Source: Holosporaceae bacterium
GTDB lineage: Bacteria > Pseudomonadota > Alphaproteobacteria > UBA7879 > UBA5542
Assembly: GCA_022646525.1 (NCBI GenBank)
Contig: CP060261.1
Span: 372,001-436,000 of the forward strand
DNA: 64,000 bases
Direction: 5' to 3'
Shown here: positions 22,104 through 30,743 of the stretch, in pieces
How positions within the stretch are numbered: the first letter of the stretch is position 1
Layout of the letters: each line of letters starts with the position of its first letter
Notes under the pieces: generated by a model
Seen by the model: only the letters and a program-made list of their open reading frames with translations
Databases searched by the model: none
What the model was told of the DNA's origin: nothing
Made by a program: the position numbers and the translations under genes

Positions 22104-22977
22104 ATGGTTGGTTTTTTAGATAAGCCCTATGGAATGTCTTCAAACAAAGCGCTTCAAAAAATCAGATCGCATTTCGGGCGTCCAAAGGGGGCATGTGGGG
22201 ACACTTGACCCGCTTGCAACAGGGTTTCTTCCCATTGCTTTGGGGGATGCAACAAAAACCATCCCTTATTTAGAGAAAGCCACCAAAACGTATGCTTTTG
22301 AAGCCACGTGGGGTGCGCAAACAACAACAGATGATAAAGAGGGCGATGTTTTATTTGCATCTGATGTGCGCCCGACACGTCAACTAATCAATGAAACCAT
22401 ACCTCATTTTGTGGGGGAGATTCACCAAGTGCCCCCAATTTATTCGGCGATTAAGATGGCGGGACAGCCGGCCTATGAAAAAGCGCGCCGCGGGGAAATG
22501 CCGCAAATGGAGAAGCGTTTGGTTGTGGTGCATAAGCTTTCTTTGGTTGAAATAACAAATCAAACGGCCTTGTTCCATATGACGTGTGGTAGTGGTGTTT
22601 TTGTGCGAAGTTTGGTGCGCGATATGGCGATTGCGATGGGAACGGTGGGGCACGTATCAAAATTACGTCGTGTTCAAGTAGGCCCATTTTTAGAGAAGGA
22701 TATGGTATCTCTTGAAAAAATCCTTGAAATCCAGGGTGATTCTGGGGTAAAAGAGCACATGCATCCTCTTGATGTTGTGCTGGACGACATCCCGGTTGTA
22801 GTGTTGGAAGACGATTTATGTGTCCGATTCCGCTTTGGTCAGCGCATATTGTTTGACCAAATGCATCTACCTGTATCAAGAGGAGACGTTTTGTGTCGAG
22901 AGCAATCTGGCAAGCCTGTGGGCTTTGCAGAAGTTAAGGATTTCGTTCTTTACCCAAAGCGATTGTTCAATTGTTAA
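22104..22977 (+). CDS. truB: tRNA pseudouridine(55) synthase TruB, one frameshift
   Basis: Makes pseudouridine 55 in the T-loop of tRNAs. The ATG at 22104 gives MVGFLDKPYGMSSNKALQKI; one base is missing near the G runs at 22185-22200, after which GHVGTLDPLATGFLPIALG carries the catalytic Asp. Later VPPIYSAIKMAGQPAYEKAR and CGSGVFVRSLVRDMA are conserved. Span is about 290 residues including the C-terminal RNA-binding region (EDDLCVRFRFGQRIL). The start lies 5 bases after rbfA and the 3' end is close to rpsO. Confidence 0.92.
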
Positions 22978-22991
22978 AAAAGGAGAAAATG

Positions 22992-23264
22992 ATGTCGGAT
23001 ATTATGCATAAAAGCAAAAATGCGATCATTAAAGAATATGCCCAATCAAGCAAAGATACGGGTTCAGCAGAGGTGCAAGTTGCCCTGCTTACAAATCGGA
23101 TTCTAACCCTCAGTGAACACATGAAGAAAAACCCAAAAGACAAGCACTCTCAGCGTGGCTTGTTGGTGATGGTTGGTCGTCGTCGTCGTTTAATTGGCTA
23201 CGTAAAAAACCGTTCTGAGGATGATTACCAAAAATTGATCAAGTCTCTCGGACTTCGTCGATAG
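22992..23264 (+). CDS. rpsO: 30S ribosomal protein S15
   Basis: Primary binding protein of 16S rRNA in the platform of the small subunit. Intact, 90 residues, as usual. Conserved stretches: SSKDTGSAEVQVALLTNRI, HMKKNPKDKHSQRGLLVMVG and RRRRLIGYVKN. There are two adjacent ATG codons (22989, 22992); AGGAG at 22981-22985 is better spaced for the second. Confidence 0.96.
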   Translation: MSDIMHKSKNAIIKEYAQSSKDTGSAEVQVALLTNRILTLSEHMKKNPKDKHSQRGLLVMVGRRRRLIGYVKNRSEDDYQKLIKSLGLRR

Positions 23265-23294
23265 TTCCAAAATAACTCTTAGAAAGACAGGATG

Positions 23295-25394
23295 ATGACA
23301 ACAGTTTTCAAGAAAGAACTTGAATGGGGTGGGCGTAAGCTGTCCATTGAAACAGGAAAAATGGCCCGACAAGCAGATGGTTCTGTTCTTGTGCGATATG
23401 GAGATACAGTTGTTTTGTGTACAGCTGTTGCTGCTAAAGAAGCGGCGCCAGATGCAAGCTTCTTTCCATTAAGTGTTCATTATCAAGAAAAGTACTATGC
23501 AGCGGGTAGAATTCCGGGTGGATTTCTAAAAAGAGAAGGGCGCCCTTCTGAAAAAGAAACCCTGGTTTCACGTTTGATTGATCGTCCGATTCGTCCCCTC
23601 TTCCCTGAGCGTTTTAAGAATGAAACCCAGGTGATTTGTACGGTTCTGAGCCATGACTTGGAGAACAATCCCGATGTACCTGCAATGATTGGTGCGTCTG
23701 CAGCGCTGACACTTTCAGGATTACCTTTCTTGGGCCCAATTGGTGGTGCACGCGTAGGATATAAAGACGGCAACTATGTCTTGAACCCTGTGAGTGATGA
23801 CATGGGTGAAAGCGATCTTGACTTGGTTGTGGCTGGTACGCGCCAGGGTGTTTTGATGGTTGAATCAGAAGCAAAAGAGCTTTCAGAAGAGATTATGCTT
23901 GGCGCTGTTGAGTTTGGCCATAAGGCGTTCATGCCCGTGATTGACATGATTATTGCCCTTGCAGAAGAAGCGGCGAAAGATCCTTGGGCTTTGCCAGAAA
24001 TGAACAATGCTGAAAAGGAACTAAGACAAAAAATTGATAAGCTTTCTCGGGCTCAGTTTGAAAAAGCATACAAGGTGCAGGCTAAATCTGAACGTCGAGA
24101 GATGTTAGATAAGATTTGTGCAGAGGTTGTCGAAAAAGTATCTACAGAAGATGTGTCTGACACGTTAATTAAGGGTGCCCTTAAGTCTGTTCAGAGTGGC
24201 GTTATGCGCGGCATGGTTTTGAAAACGAAGAAAAGAATTGATGGCCGTGATACGGTGACGGTGCGTCCAATTTCTTGTGAAGTTGATGTGTTGCCACGAT
24301 CTCATGGAAGTGCGCTTTTTACGCGTGGAGAAACGCAGGCCCTTTCAGTGACTACGTTGGGTACAGGTGAGAACGAGCAAATCATTGATTTGATTGAAGG
24401 TGAATACAAAGAATCTTTCATGTTGCACTATAACTTTCCGCCATTCTCGGTAGGGGAAGCGGGGCGTATGGGGTCTCCGGGGCGTCGTGAAGTTGGCCAT
24501 GGAAAGTTGGCGTGGCGTGCAATTCACCCATTGCTACCTGAAAAGGAAGCTTTTCCTTACACGCTCCGTGCAGTGTCTGAAGTTTTAGAATCAAACGGGT
24601 CGTCCTCTATGGCGACTGTTTGTGCCACTTCTCTGTCATTGATGGATGCTGGTGTGCCACTAAAGAATCACATCGCAGGGATTGCCATGGGGTTGATCAA
24701 AGAAGAAAAAGACTATGTGGTGTTGACCGATATCTTAGGCGATGAGGATGCACTAGGCGATATGGACTTTAAAGTGGCTGGTACGCGTGATGGGATCACA
24801 GCTCTTCAGATGGACCTTAAAATCACCAGTATTGATGCCAAGATTATGAAAGTGGCTTTGAAGCAGGCACTTGATGCCAGCCTTCACATTATTGGTATTA
24901 TGGAGCAATCGCTTAAAACATCGCGAACCTCTGTAAGTGACAATGCGCCGCGTATTGAAACAATTACCATTCCAAAAGATAAAATCAGAGATGTTATTGG
25001 AACAGGTGGAAAGGTAATCCGCGAAATTTGTGAAACAACAGGCGTTAAAATTGATATTGAAGATGACGGCACTATTCGTGTAGCAGGCCTTGAGCGTGAG
25101 TCTATCGATCGTGCCCTCAAGTGGATTCATGATATTACAGCTGAGGCAGAAGTTGGTAAAATCTATGACGGTAAAGTTGTTAAAATCGTTGAATTTGGTG
25201 CTTTTGTTGACTTCTTGAATACTTCTGGACTTGTACATATTAGTGAAATAGACTTCAAGCGTATTGATAAAGTAACAGATGTTCTTTCTGAAGGTGAGTT
25301 TGTTCGTGTCAAGGTTATTGGGATTGATGACCGAGGCAAAATTAAATTAAGCATAAAAGCGGTTAAGGCTGACGAAGAAGATAGCCAAGAGTAG
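23295..25394 (+). CDS. pnp: Polyribonucleotide nucleotidyltransferase (PNPase)
   Basis: Phosphorolytic 3'-5' exoribonuclease and degradosome component. Intact, about 700 residues. Order of domains: first RNase PH domain (VVLCTAVAAKEA, YYAAGRIPGGFLKREGRPSE), helical domain, second RNase PH core (LFTRGETQALSVTTLGT, SPGRREVGHGKLAWRA, SNGSSSMATVCATSLSLMD), KH (KIRDVIGTGGKVIREICE) and S1 (GKIYDGKVVKIVEFGAFVDF). Two adjacent ATG codons (23292, 23295) make the exact start uncertain by one residue. It follows rpsO by about 30 bases. RNase E, its usual degradosome partner, is also in this window at 60.2 kb. Confidence 0.97.
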   Translation: MTTVFKKELEWGGRKLSIETGKMARQADGSVLVRYGDTVVLCTAVAAKEAAPDASFFPLSVHYQEKYYAAGRIPGGFLKREGRPSEKETLVSRLIDRPIRPLFPERFKNETQVICTVLSHDLENNPDVPAMIGASAALTLSGLPFLGPIGGARVGYKDGNYVLNPVSDDMGESDLDLVVAGTRQGVLMVESEAKELSEEIMLGAVEFGHKAFMPVIDMIIALAEEAAKDPWALPEMNNAEKELRQKIDKLSRAQFEKAYKVQAKSERREMLDKICAEVVEKVSTEDVSDTLIKGALKSVQSGVMRGMVLKTKKRIDGRDTVTVRPISCEVDVLPRSHGSALFTRGETQALSVTTLGTGENEQIIDLIEGEYKESFMLHYNFPPFSVGEAGRMGSPGRREVGHGKLAWRAIHPLLPEKEAFPYTLRAVSEVLESNGSSSMATVCATSLSLMDAGVPLKNHIAGIAMGLIKEEKDYVVLTDILGDEDALGDMDFKVAGTRDGITALQMDLKITSIDAKIMKVALKQALDASLHIIGIMEQSLKTSRTSVSDNAPRIETITIPKDKIRDVIGTGGKVIREICETTGVKIDIEDDGTIRVAGLERESIDRALKWIHDITAEAEVGKIYDGKVVKIVEFGAFVDFLNTSGLVHISEIDFKRIDKVTDVLSEGEFVRVKVIGIDDRGKIKLSIKAVKADEEDSQE

Positions 25395-25409
25395 CCGCTC
25401 GGAGGGTGG

Positions 25410-26807
25410 ATGAAAGCGCTGAACGCCATTTTAATGGGGGGAAAAGAAGTTTTACCCCTCGTTGAGGGGGGAAAAGGAATCTCTGTTTCTAATGGAGAAA
25501 GCTCGGGCGCGTGGTCAAACACGGGCGGTGTAGGCACTTTTTCTGCTGTTAACGCCGATGCTTATGATGAACAGGGAAATCTTATCCCTATCGTTTATCA
25601 TGGCCGCACTCGACGTGAGCGTCACGAAGAACTGATTGCCTATGCCATCAAAGGTGGTATTTCTCAAGCACAAATTGCCCATGATATGCGCGCTGGCGCT
25701 GGCCTTCTTAATATGAACGTTCTTTGGGAGATGGGGGCGGTAGAGCCCATTCTTCATGGGGTTTTAGGTAAGGTAAGTGATCTTATAAATGGCATCACAT
25801 GTGGGGCGGGCATGCCGTATAAGGTTGCTGAAATTGCCGCTCAATATAAAGTTCATTACTATCCTATCGTTTCTTCTGCACGTGCATTTTGGGTATTGTG
25901 GAGCCGTGCCTATCACAAGTTTAGCGATTGGATCGGCGGCGTTGTCTATGAAGATCCCTGGCTTGCCGGGGGGCATAATGGCCTGAGTCGTGCTGAGTCT
26001 CCTGATAAACCTGAATCTCCTTATGAACGTGTACGGGCCTTGCGTGAAACCATGCGTGAGTTTGGGCTTGATCATATTCCAATTATTATGGCGGGTGGCG
26101 TATGGTGTTTGAATGAGTGGTCGGATTGGATTGACAATAAAGAATTAGGACCGGTTGCTTTTCAGTTTGGCACGCGGCCTTTACTTACACAAGAAAGCCC
26201 TATTTCAGATGCGTGGAAACAAAAACTTCTAACCCTAAAGAAGGGTGACATTTATCTCAATAAATTTAGTCCTACAGGATTTTATTCATCGGCCGTTAAC
26301 AATGACTTCTTAGAGGGGTTAAAGGCGCGCTCTGAAAGACAAGTGGCGTATGCAACATCTCCTGTGGACGATCACAGCGAAGCCTTTCCAATTGGGCCTC
26401 GGAATCGCCCTGTTTACCTTACGAAAGAAGGGGCCCAAAAAGCAAAATCTTGGGTGGATGCAGGCTATACAGAAGGCCTTAAAACACCAGACAGTACGAT
26501 CATTTTTGAAACACCAGCCCAAGCACAACAAATTCACCAAGATCAGGTTGACTGTATGGGGTGCCTAAGCGCTTGCTTTTTTAGCAATTGGTCGCAAGGT
26601 CCCAAAGGCACGACGGGGCGTAAAGCTGACCCGCGTTCTTTTTGTATTCAAAAAACACTTCAAACGATTTCTCATAGTGATGATGTTGAAAATAATCTTA
26701 TGTTTTCAGGGCACAATGGGTATCGTTTTGCCCTTGATCCATTTTACAAAAATGGTTTTATCCCAACTGTAAAACAGCTGATTGAGCGCATCAAGACAGG
26801 AGCGTAG
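25410..26807 (+). CDS. Nitronate monooxygenase family FMN enzyme with C-terminal cysteine cluster
   Basis: TIM-barrel flavoprotein of the NMO/2-nitropropane dioxygenase family that oxidises nitronates such as propionate-3-nitronate. Intact, 465 residues. Shown by GGKGISVSNGESSGAWSNTG, PIVSSARAFWVLWSRA, WLAGGHNGL and PIIMAGGVWCLNEWSDWI, with an FMN-binding AFQFGTRPLLT segment. The C-terminal extension holds VDCMGCLSACFFSNWSQ and TTGRKADPRSFCIQKTL: five Cys that could bind a metal or Fe-S cluster, found in the longer subgroup. The ATG at 25410 has GGAGG just upstream. Physiological substrate unknown. Confidence 0.88.
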   Translation: MKALNAILMGGKEVLPLVEGGKGISVSNGESSGAWSNTGGVGTFSAVNADAYDEQGNLIPIVYHGRTRRERHEELIAYAIKGGISQAQIAHDMRAGAGLLNMNVLWEMGAVEPILHGVLGKVSDLINGITCGAGMPYKVAEIAAQYKVHYYPIVSSARAFWVLWSRAYHKFSDWIGGVVYEDPWLAGGHNGLSRAESPDKPESPYERVRALRETMREFGLDHIPIIMAGGVWCLNEWSDWIDNKELGPVAFQFGTRPLLTQESPISDAWKQKLLTLKKGDIYLNKFSPTGFYSSAVNNDFLEGLKARSERQVAYATSPVDDHSEAFPIGPRNRPVYLTKEGAQKAKSWVDAGYTEGLKTPDSTIIFETPAQAQQIHQDQVDCMGCLSACFFSNWSQGPKGTTGRKADPRSFCIQKTLQTISHSDDVENNLMFSGHNGYRFALDPFYKNGFIPTVKQLIERIKTGA

Positions 26808-26811
26808 CATC

Positions 26812-27392
26812 ATGACGAGGAAGCTTGGCGTTTTTTGTCTTATGCTTCTATGCTGCTTGACGGTGTCTGCAACTTTTATGAACTTACGTTACGAAAAAAC
26901 AAACTTTCGCTATGGCCCTGAAGTTACCTTTCCCCTTAAGTTTACGTGGAATGGCTTGGGGCTTCCTGTTGAAATTCTAAAAGAACAGGGGAGTTGGGTA
27001 TACGTGCAAGACAGTGAAGGTGATTATGGGTGGATACAGCGCCGCATGCTCACTAAAAAAGAATGGTGCTTGTAAAAAAAAGATACTGAAGTTCGCTATG
27101 AGAAAGCCCGAAATTCAAAAATTATTGCACTTCTTAAAAATGGGGCACTGTTGCGTTTAAAGGAATGTGATGGTGATGTGTGCAGTGTACAGGTGACATA
27201 TCAGGACAAAAAATTGTAGGGTGGGTAGCCAAACAGTTTTTTATGGGGAGTTGCTTAATTTTTAAGCAAAAGATAAAGGATCAGCAAAAAGAATCTCTCT
27301 CGAGGCATAAAAAGATTTATGCGGCAAAGTTATCCACACAATATGTGGATGAAAAATCGATTGATTTAATTGAAAAAAGTAAAAATAAGTAA
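26812..27392 (+). CDS. Secreted SH3-like domain protein, frameshifted
   Basis: Bacterial SH3-type protein exported to the periplasm. Signal peptide MTRKLGVFCLMLLCCLTVSA, then SH3 units: LRYEKTNFRYGPEVTFPL with LPVEILKEQGSWVYVQD and DYGWIQRRML, followed by a second unit (EVRYEKARNSKIIALLKNGA, VCSVQVTYQDK, IVGWVAKQFFMGSC) and a Lys-rich tail. Breaks occur near 27070 (an A run) and 27210 (an A run). Such two-SH3 proteins of alphaproteobacteria likely bind cell wall or protein ligands; the role is not known. Confidence 0.75.
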
Positions 27393-27420
27393 AAAAATAA
27401 TACTTATAAATAAAAAAAAT

Positions 27421-27560
27421 AATTCCCTATTCCTCTTTAAAAAACTTTTTTCTTCTTTAATCTGTTTTGGATATAGAGATAGGGAGGTCTCTGCGGTTGA
27501 GGATGTATGTTTTAAGCTGTTATTTACACTTCTGCGGCATATAAAAAATAAAAACGAAGG
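27421..27560 (+). ncRNA. Candidate small RNA with 6S-like sequence motifs
   Basis: This stretch, between the SH3 gene and the DUF465 gene, holds no convincing protein but has two GC-bearing elements in AT-rich DNA: GTCTCTGCGGTTGAGG (27488-27503) and TTACACTTCTGCGGCAT (27524-27540). In E. coli 6S RNA the 3' half has the similar elements CTCCGCGGTTGG and TTACAGCCTGCGGCGGCAT. A local hairpin AGAGA/TCTCT and a longer pairing TTCCCTAT/ATAGGGAG are possible. In alphaproteobacteria 6S RNA often lies just upstream of the genes found here (towards ymdB-yebC-ruvC). Ends are guessed and the long closing stem of 6S was not clear; similarity is from memory. Confidence 0.35.
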
Positions 27561-27764
27561 CTAAATGAATTTTTAAATTCATAAAAATCAATAAGATATA
27601 ATTTTATACAAATTAAATTTTCATAAAAAACATAAAAGTATGGAAATATGCATATAACACAGTGTTTTTATTGGTTTCTTTTTTCTCTTTTTCGTGGACG
27701 TGCTGTGATAATTTGAATTAAGTACAAAAAACTATTCACTTACGTAACCGTACAGGAGATGGAA
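27561..27764. other. AT-rich intergenic region before the DUF465 gene
   Basis: Very AT-rich with no coding frame. It should hold the promoter of the DUF465 gene; GATAAT at 27707-27712 is the best -10 candidate, without a good -35 box. Confidence 0.35.
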
Positions 27765-27932
27765 ATGTCACTTGGTGATCGAATTCAGAACCTTGAAAGT
27801 CGCCACGAGCGACTTGATGCGAGAATTAGCAGAGAGCAACGTCGCCCTCTGCCGAATGTTGACCTTTTAAGAGAGATGAAAGTCCGCAAACTTCGTCTTA
27901 AGGAAGAAATGTTCAATCTCTTGTCTCGATAG
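27765..27932 (+). CDS. DUF465/YdcH-family small coiled-coil protein
   Basis: A 55-residue protein, too short for most gene callers: MSLGDRIQNLESRHERLDAR, then a charged helix ending KLRLKEEMFNLLSR. The opening MSLxDRIxxLExxHxxLD, the Pro-containing turn and the final RLKDEI-like segment are typical of DUF465 (YdcH). The family forms helical hairpins; function unknown. AGGAG lies 6 bases before the ATG, and a strong terminator follows at 27961, so it is probably transcribed alone. Confidence 0.85.
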   Translation: MSLGDRIQNLESRHERLDARISREQRRPLPNVDLLREMKVRKLRLKEEMFNLLSR

Positions 27933-27960
27933 TTTTGTACTCTCCCTAAATTATAGATTG

Positions 27961-27987
27961 GACCGCCCTTGTGGCGGTCTTTTTTTA
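27961..27987 (+). terminator. Rho-independent terminator after the DUF465 gene
   Basis: GACCGCC-CTTGT-GGCGGTC is a perfect 7-base-pair GC-rich stem with a 5-base loop, followed directly by seven T. It is the clearest intrinsic terminator in the window. Confidence 0.92.
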
Positions 27988-28008
27988 TCTATATTGTTCC
28001 AGAAGTCA

Positions 28009-28037
28009 TTGATTGGGCTAGCCTAAGTGACTATGAT
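28009..28037 (+). promoter_or_regulatory. Sigma-70-type promoter of the ymdB-ruv-tol operon
   Basis: TTGATT (28009-28014) and TATGAT (28032-28037) are separated by 17 bases. It lies between the terminator at 27961 and the ymdB start at 28078, with expected transcription start near 28044. Confidence 0.65.
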
Positions 28038-28077
28038 ATCAGTCATCTTAGAAAAATAAGATGGGAAAGGAGCTTAT

Positions 28078-28890
28078 TTGAAAATTTTAATGTGTGGCGA
28101 TGTGGTGGGACGCACTGGAAGAGAAGCGGTGTTGCACTATATTCCCCTTTTACGAGATTTGTGGGCTTTAGATGTAGTCGTGGTGAATGGTGAAAACGCT
28201 GCTCATGGGTTTGGCATTACCCAACAAATTTCAGAAGAATTTTATGAAGTTGGCGTAGATGTAATTACAACTGGTAACCATATCTTAGATCAAAAAGAGA
28301 TTTTAAAAACGCTTAATCAAAATAAACGTTTGTTGCGCCCAATTAACTATCCCAAATCTACCCCTGGACACGGTGTCGTTAGTTTTGAGGTGCAAGGTAA
28401 GCGTGTCACAGTGATTAATGCCATGGCACGTCTTTTTATGGACCCATTAGACGACCCTTTTTCTGGCCTTGATCAACTTTTGGCGTCACATCGTTTGGGA
28501 AAAACAGATCAGGCGATTCTTGTAGATTTCCACGGTGAAGGGACTTCGGAAAAAATGGCCATGGGTCATTTTCTAGATGGTCGTGTCTCAGCAGTTGTGG
28601 GCACACATACGCACGTACCAACGGCAGATACCCATATTTTAGATAATGGAACAGCCTACCAAACGGATTTGGGTATGGTGGGTGATTATAACTCTGTGGT
28701 GGGAATGGAAAAGCAAGCACCAATAGATCGCTTTACAAAAAAATATTCGTCAGAGCGTTTGGCGCCTGCAACAGGGCCAGCAACACTTTGTGGCATGTAC
28801 TTGGAAACAGATGATAAAACAGGAAAATCAATTAAAGCACGTCCTGTGCGTTTGGGGGGATGCCTTCAACCGACAGATGTTATTGAATAA
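28078..28890 (+). CDS. YmdB-family (TIGR00282) metallophosphoesterase
   Basis: Calcineurin-like phosphoesterase with proposed 2',3'-cyclic-nucleotide activity in relatives. Intact, 270 residues. The first metal motif is in MCGDVVGRTGREAV, followed by VVVNGENAAHGFGIT, DVITTGNHILDQKE, AILVDFHGEGTSEKMAMG, VVGTHTHVPTADTHIL and YQTDLGMVGDYNSVVGM, matching the family from end to end. The start is the TTG at 28078 (MKILMCGD) with AAAGGAG 8 bases upstream. In other alphaproteobacteria 5-formyl-THF cyclo-ligase often precedes it; that gene is not here. Confidence 0.93.
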   Translation: MKILMCGDVVGRTGREAVLHYIPLLRDLWALDVVVVNGENAAHGFGITQQISEEFYEVGVDVITTGNHILDQKEILKTLNQNKRLLRPINYPKSTPGHGVVSFEVQGKRVTVINAMARLFMDPLDDPFSGLDQLLASHRLGKTDQAILVDFHGEGTSEKMAMGHFLDGRVSAVVGTHTHVPTADTHILDNGTAYQTDLGMVGDYNSVVGMEKQAPIDRFTKKYSSERLAPATGPATLCGMYLETDDKTGKSIKARPVRLGGCLQPTDVIE

Positions 28891-28909
28891 ATAAGAAGGA
28901 TAAAGAACA

Positions 28910-29654
28910 ATGGCGGGTCACTCGCAATTTAAAAATATTATGCATCGAAAGGGTGCGCAAGATGCCAAGCGGGCGAAAGTTTTACGAAACTGATTCGAGA
29001 GTTAACAGTTGCTGCACGTGGTAACCCTGATGCAGACACTAACCCCGATTGCGGACAGCAATCGTAGCAGCACGTCAGGCAAATATGCCCAAAGATACCA
29101 TGGAACGTGCTATATTGCGTGGCTCTGGTGGTGCGGATGGTGATAATTATGAAGCGGTACGGTATGAAGGGTATGGGCCGGGTGGCGTGGCGATTATTGT
29201 GGAAGCTTTGACTGACAACCGTAATCGAACAGCGCCTGAAATTCGCTCTGCTTTTTCAAAGTATGGGGAAATTTAGGTGAAACAAATAGTGTGAGTTTTC
29301 AATTTGAACAAGTGGGTCAAATTGACTTTGAGGCACCCCAGCAAAAAGGAGAAGCCTTTTAACACCATTGCTGAAGCAGGAGCGGAAGATTTGGTGGAAG
29401 AAGAGAGTGGATGCCAAGTATTCACAGAACCCAAGTCTCTTCATAAAGTATCTGGTTTCTTAGAAGAAAAGTTGGGCGAGCCTTCGGCATGTAAGCTGGT
29501 TTGGCGTCCAGTTAACACGGTGGCTGTGAGTGAAGAGCAAGTGGAAAGCTTGTTAAAGCTTATTGACCTTCTTGAAGATAACGATGATGTGCAGGCCGTT
29601 TTTTCTAATTTTGATGTAGATCCAGAAGTTTTGAAACGGGTATTATCTTCATGA
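28910..29654 (+). CDS. yebC: YebC/PmpR-family protein, frameshifted
   Basis: YebC-family proteins are DNA-binding regulators in some species and relieve ribosome stalling in others. MAGHSQFKNIMHRKGAQDAK begins at the ATG at 28910 with AGGATAAAGAACA before it. Breaks fall near 28980 (AKVF/TKLIREL), near 29045, near 29270 (a G run) and near 29340. Conserved core: NMPKDTMERAILRGSG, YEGYGPGGVAIIVEALTDN and NRTAPEIRSAFSKYG. The last 116 residues are open. The stop overlaps the ruvC ATG by 4 bases (ATGA). Confidence 0.9.
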
Positions 29655-30169
29655 CACGAATACTGGGCATTGACCCTGGCCTTCAAAAGGCGGGGTGGGG
29701 TATTGTTGAGCAGCATGGCTCGCAATTAAAACATATTGCCCATGGTATTATTAAGCCTCCACAGAAAGAAGATATGGGGGTTCGTTTAGTATTCCTTTTT
29801 AAAGAGCTTTGTGCTGTGATTACCCAGTATGCGCCTCAAGAAACTGCGGTTGAAGAAGTGTTCTTAAATAAAAATCCTGGTTCTACGTTGAAACTGGGAA
29901 TGGCGCGTGGGGTGTGTATGCTGGCGCCTTCTCACCAAGGGCTTTCTGTGGCAGAATAGAGTGCGAATAAAATAAAGAAAGCAGTTGTGGGTGTGGGCCA
30001 TGCTGATAAAAATCAAATGGAAATGATGGTTGGTGTTTTGTTGCCTGGGTGTGGTGCCCAAGCAGATGCTGCCGATGCATTGGGTGTGGCAATTTGTCAT
30101 GGCCATCTTCGCCAACTCAATACAATGGATGTAAAAGATGATTGCAAAACTGAAGGGTATTCTCGATAG
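29651..30169 (+). CDS. ruvC: Holliday junction endonuclease RuvC with an in-frame TAG codon
   Basis: Resolves Holliday junctions together with RuvAB. MTRILGIDPGLQKAGWGIVE carries the first catalytic Asp, AVEEVFLNKNPGSTLKLG the Glu, and GAQADAADALGVAICHGHL the C-terminal Asp pair. Unlike its neighbours it is not shifted: an in-frame TAG (29957-29959) replaces the Tyr/Phe expected in AEYSANKIKKAVVGVGHADK, and reading continues in the same frame to the stop at 30167-30169. Without readthrough the product would lose the last catalytic Asp. The 3' end overlaps ruvA by 32 bases. Confidence 0.9.
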
Positions 30170-30743
30170 CCTTGATCATAACCATGTCGTTCTTGATGTG
30201 GGCGGGGTGGGGTATGCCCTTTTTTGTTCGGGCACAACACTCAAAGAACTGCCCGCAGAAGGCGCAGAGTGTACGCTTTATGTTGAGCCCTTAATTCGTG
30301 CAGAAAGCATTACCCTTTTTGGATTTTCAAGCCCTGAAGAGCGTGCTTTGTTTAGGTTATTGCTAACGGTGCAAGGTGTGGGTGGGAAAGTGTGTATTGC
30401 CCTTTTGTCGGCCTTGCCACCAGAAACACTGCAGCAAAGTATTATGGCAGAAGATCATGTGCCACTCACACAAGCGGATGGTGTTGGCCCAAAGGTTGCT
30501 CAACGGATTGTACGTGAGTTAAAAGACAAAGCAGGCAGCCTTGTTGTTGCTTCTCTTGCTTCTACTGTTTTGCCTAAAACAAGCAGCCAATTACATGGAG
30601 AGGCAACTTCAGCGTTAGTTAATTTGGGATATAAAAACCTGCAGCCCATAGTGCTGTGCAGAAAGTATTAAGTGAGTATAAGGAAGACATTGCGTTAAGT
30701 CAGCTTATTCCCCTTTGCACTTAAAGAATTGGCAGGAACGTAA
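30138..30743 (+). CDS. ruvA: Holliday junction helicase accessory subunit RuvA, frameshifted near the end
   Basis: Tetramer that binds four-way junctions and loads RuvB. MIAKLKGILDSLDHNHVVLD, GGVGYALFCSG, LTVQGVGGKVCIALLSALPP and ADGVGPKVAQRIVRELKDK are the OB domain and paired helix-hairpin-helix motifs. Breaks near 30645 and 30712 separate the C-terminal RuvB-contact domain (ATSALVNLGYKNLQ, then AHSAVQKVLSEYKED and FALKELAGT). The restored stop (30741-30743) abuts the ruvB ATG. Confidence 0.92.

Noticed and set aside
27370..27564. 64-residue open frame before the DUF465 gene
   Set aside because: No ribosome-binding site, AT-driven composition, and the only GC-rich parts look like RNA structure.
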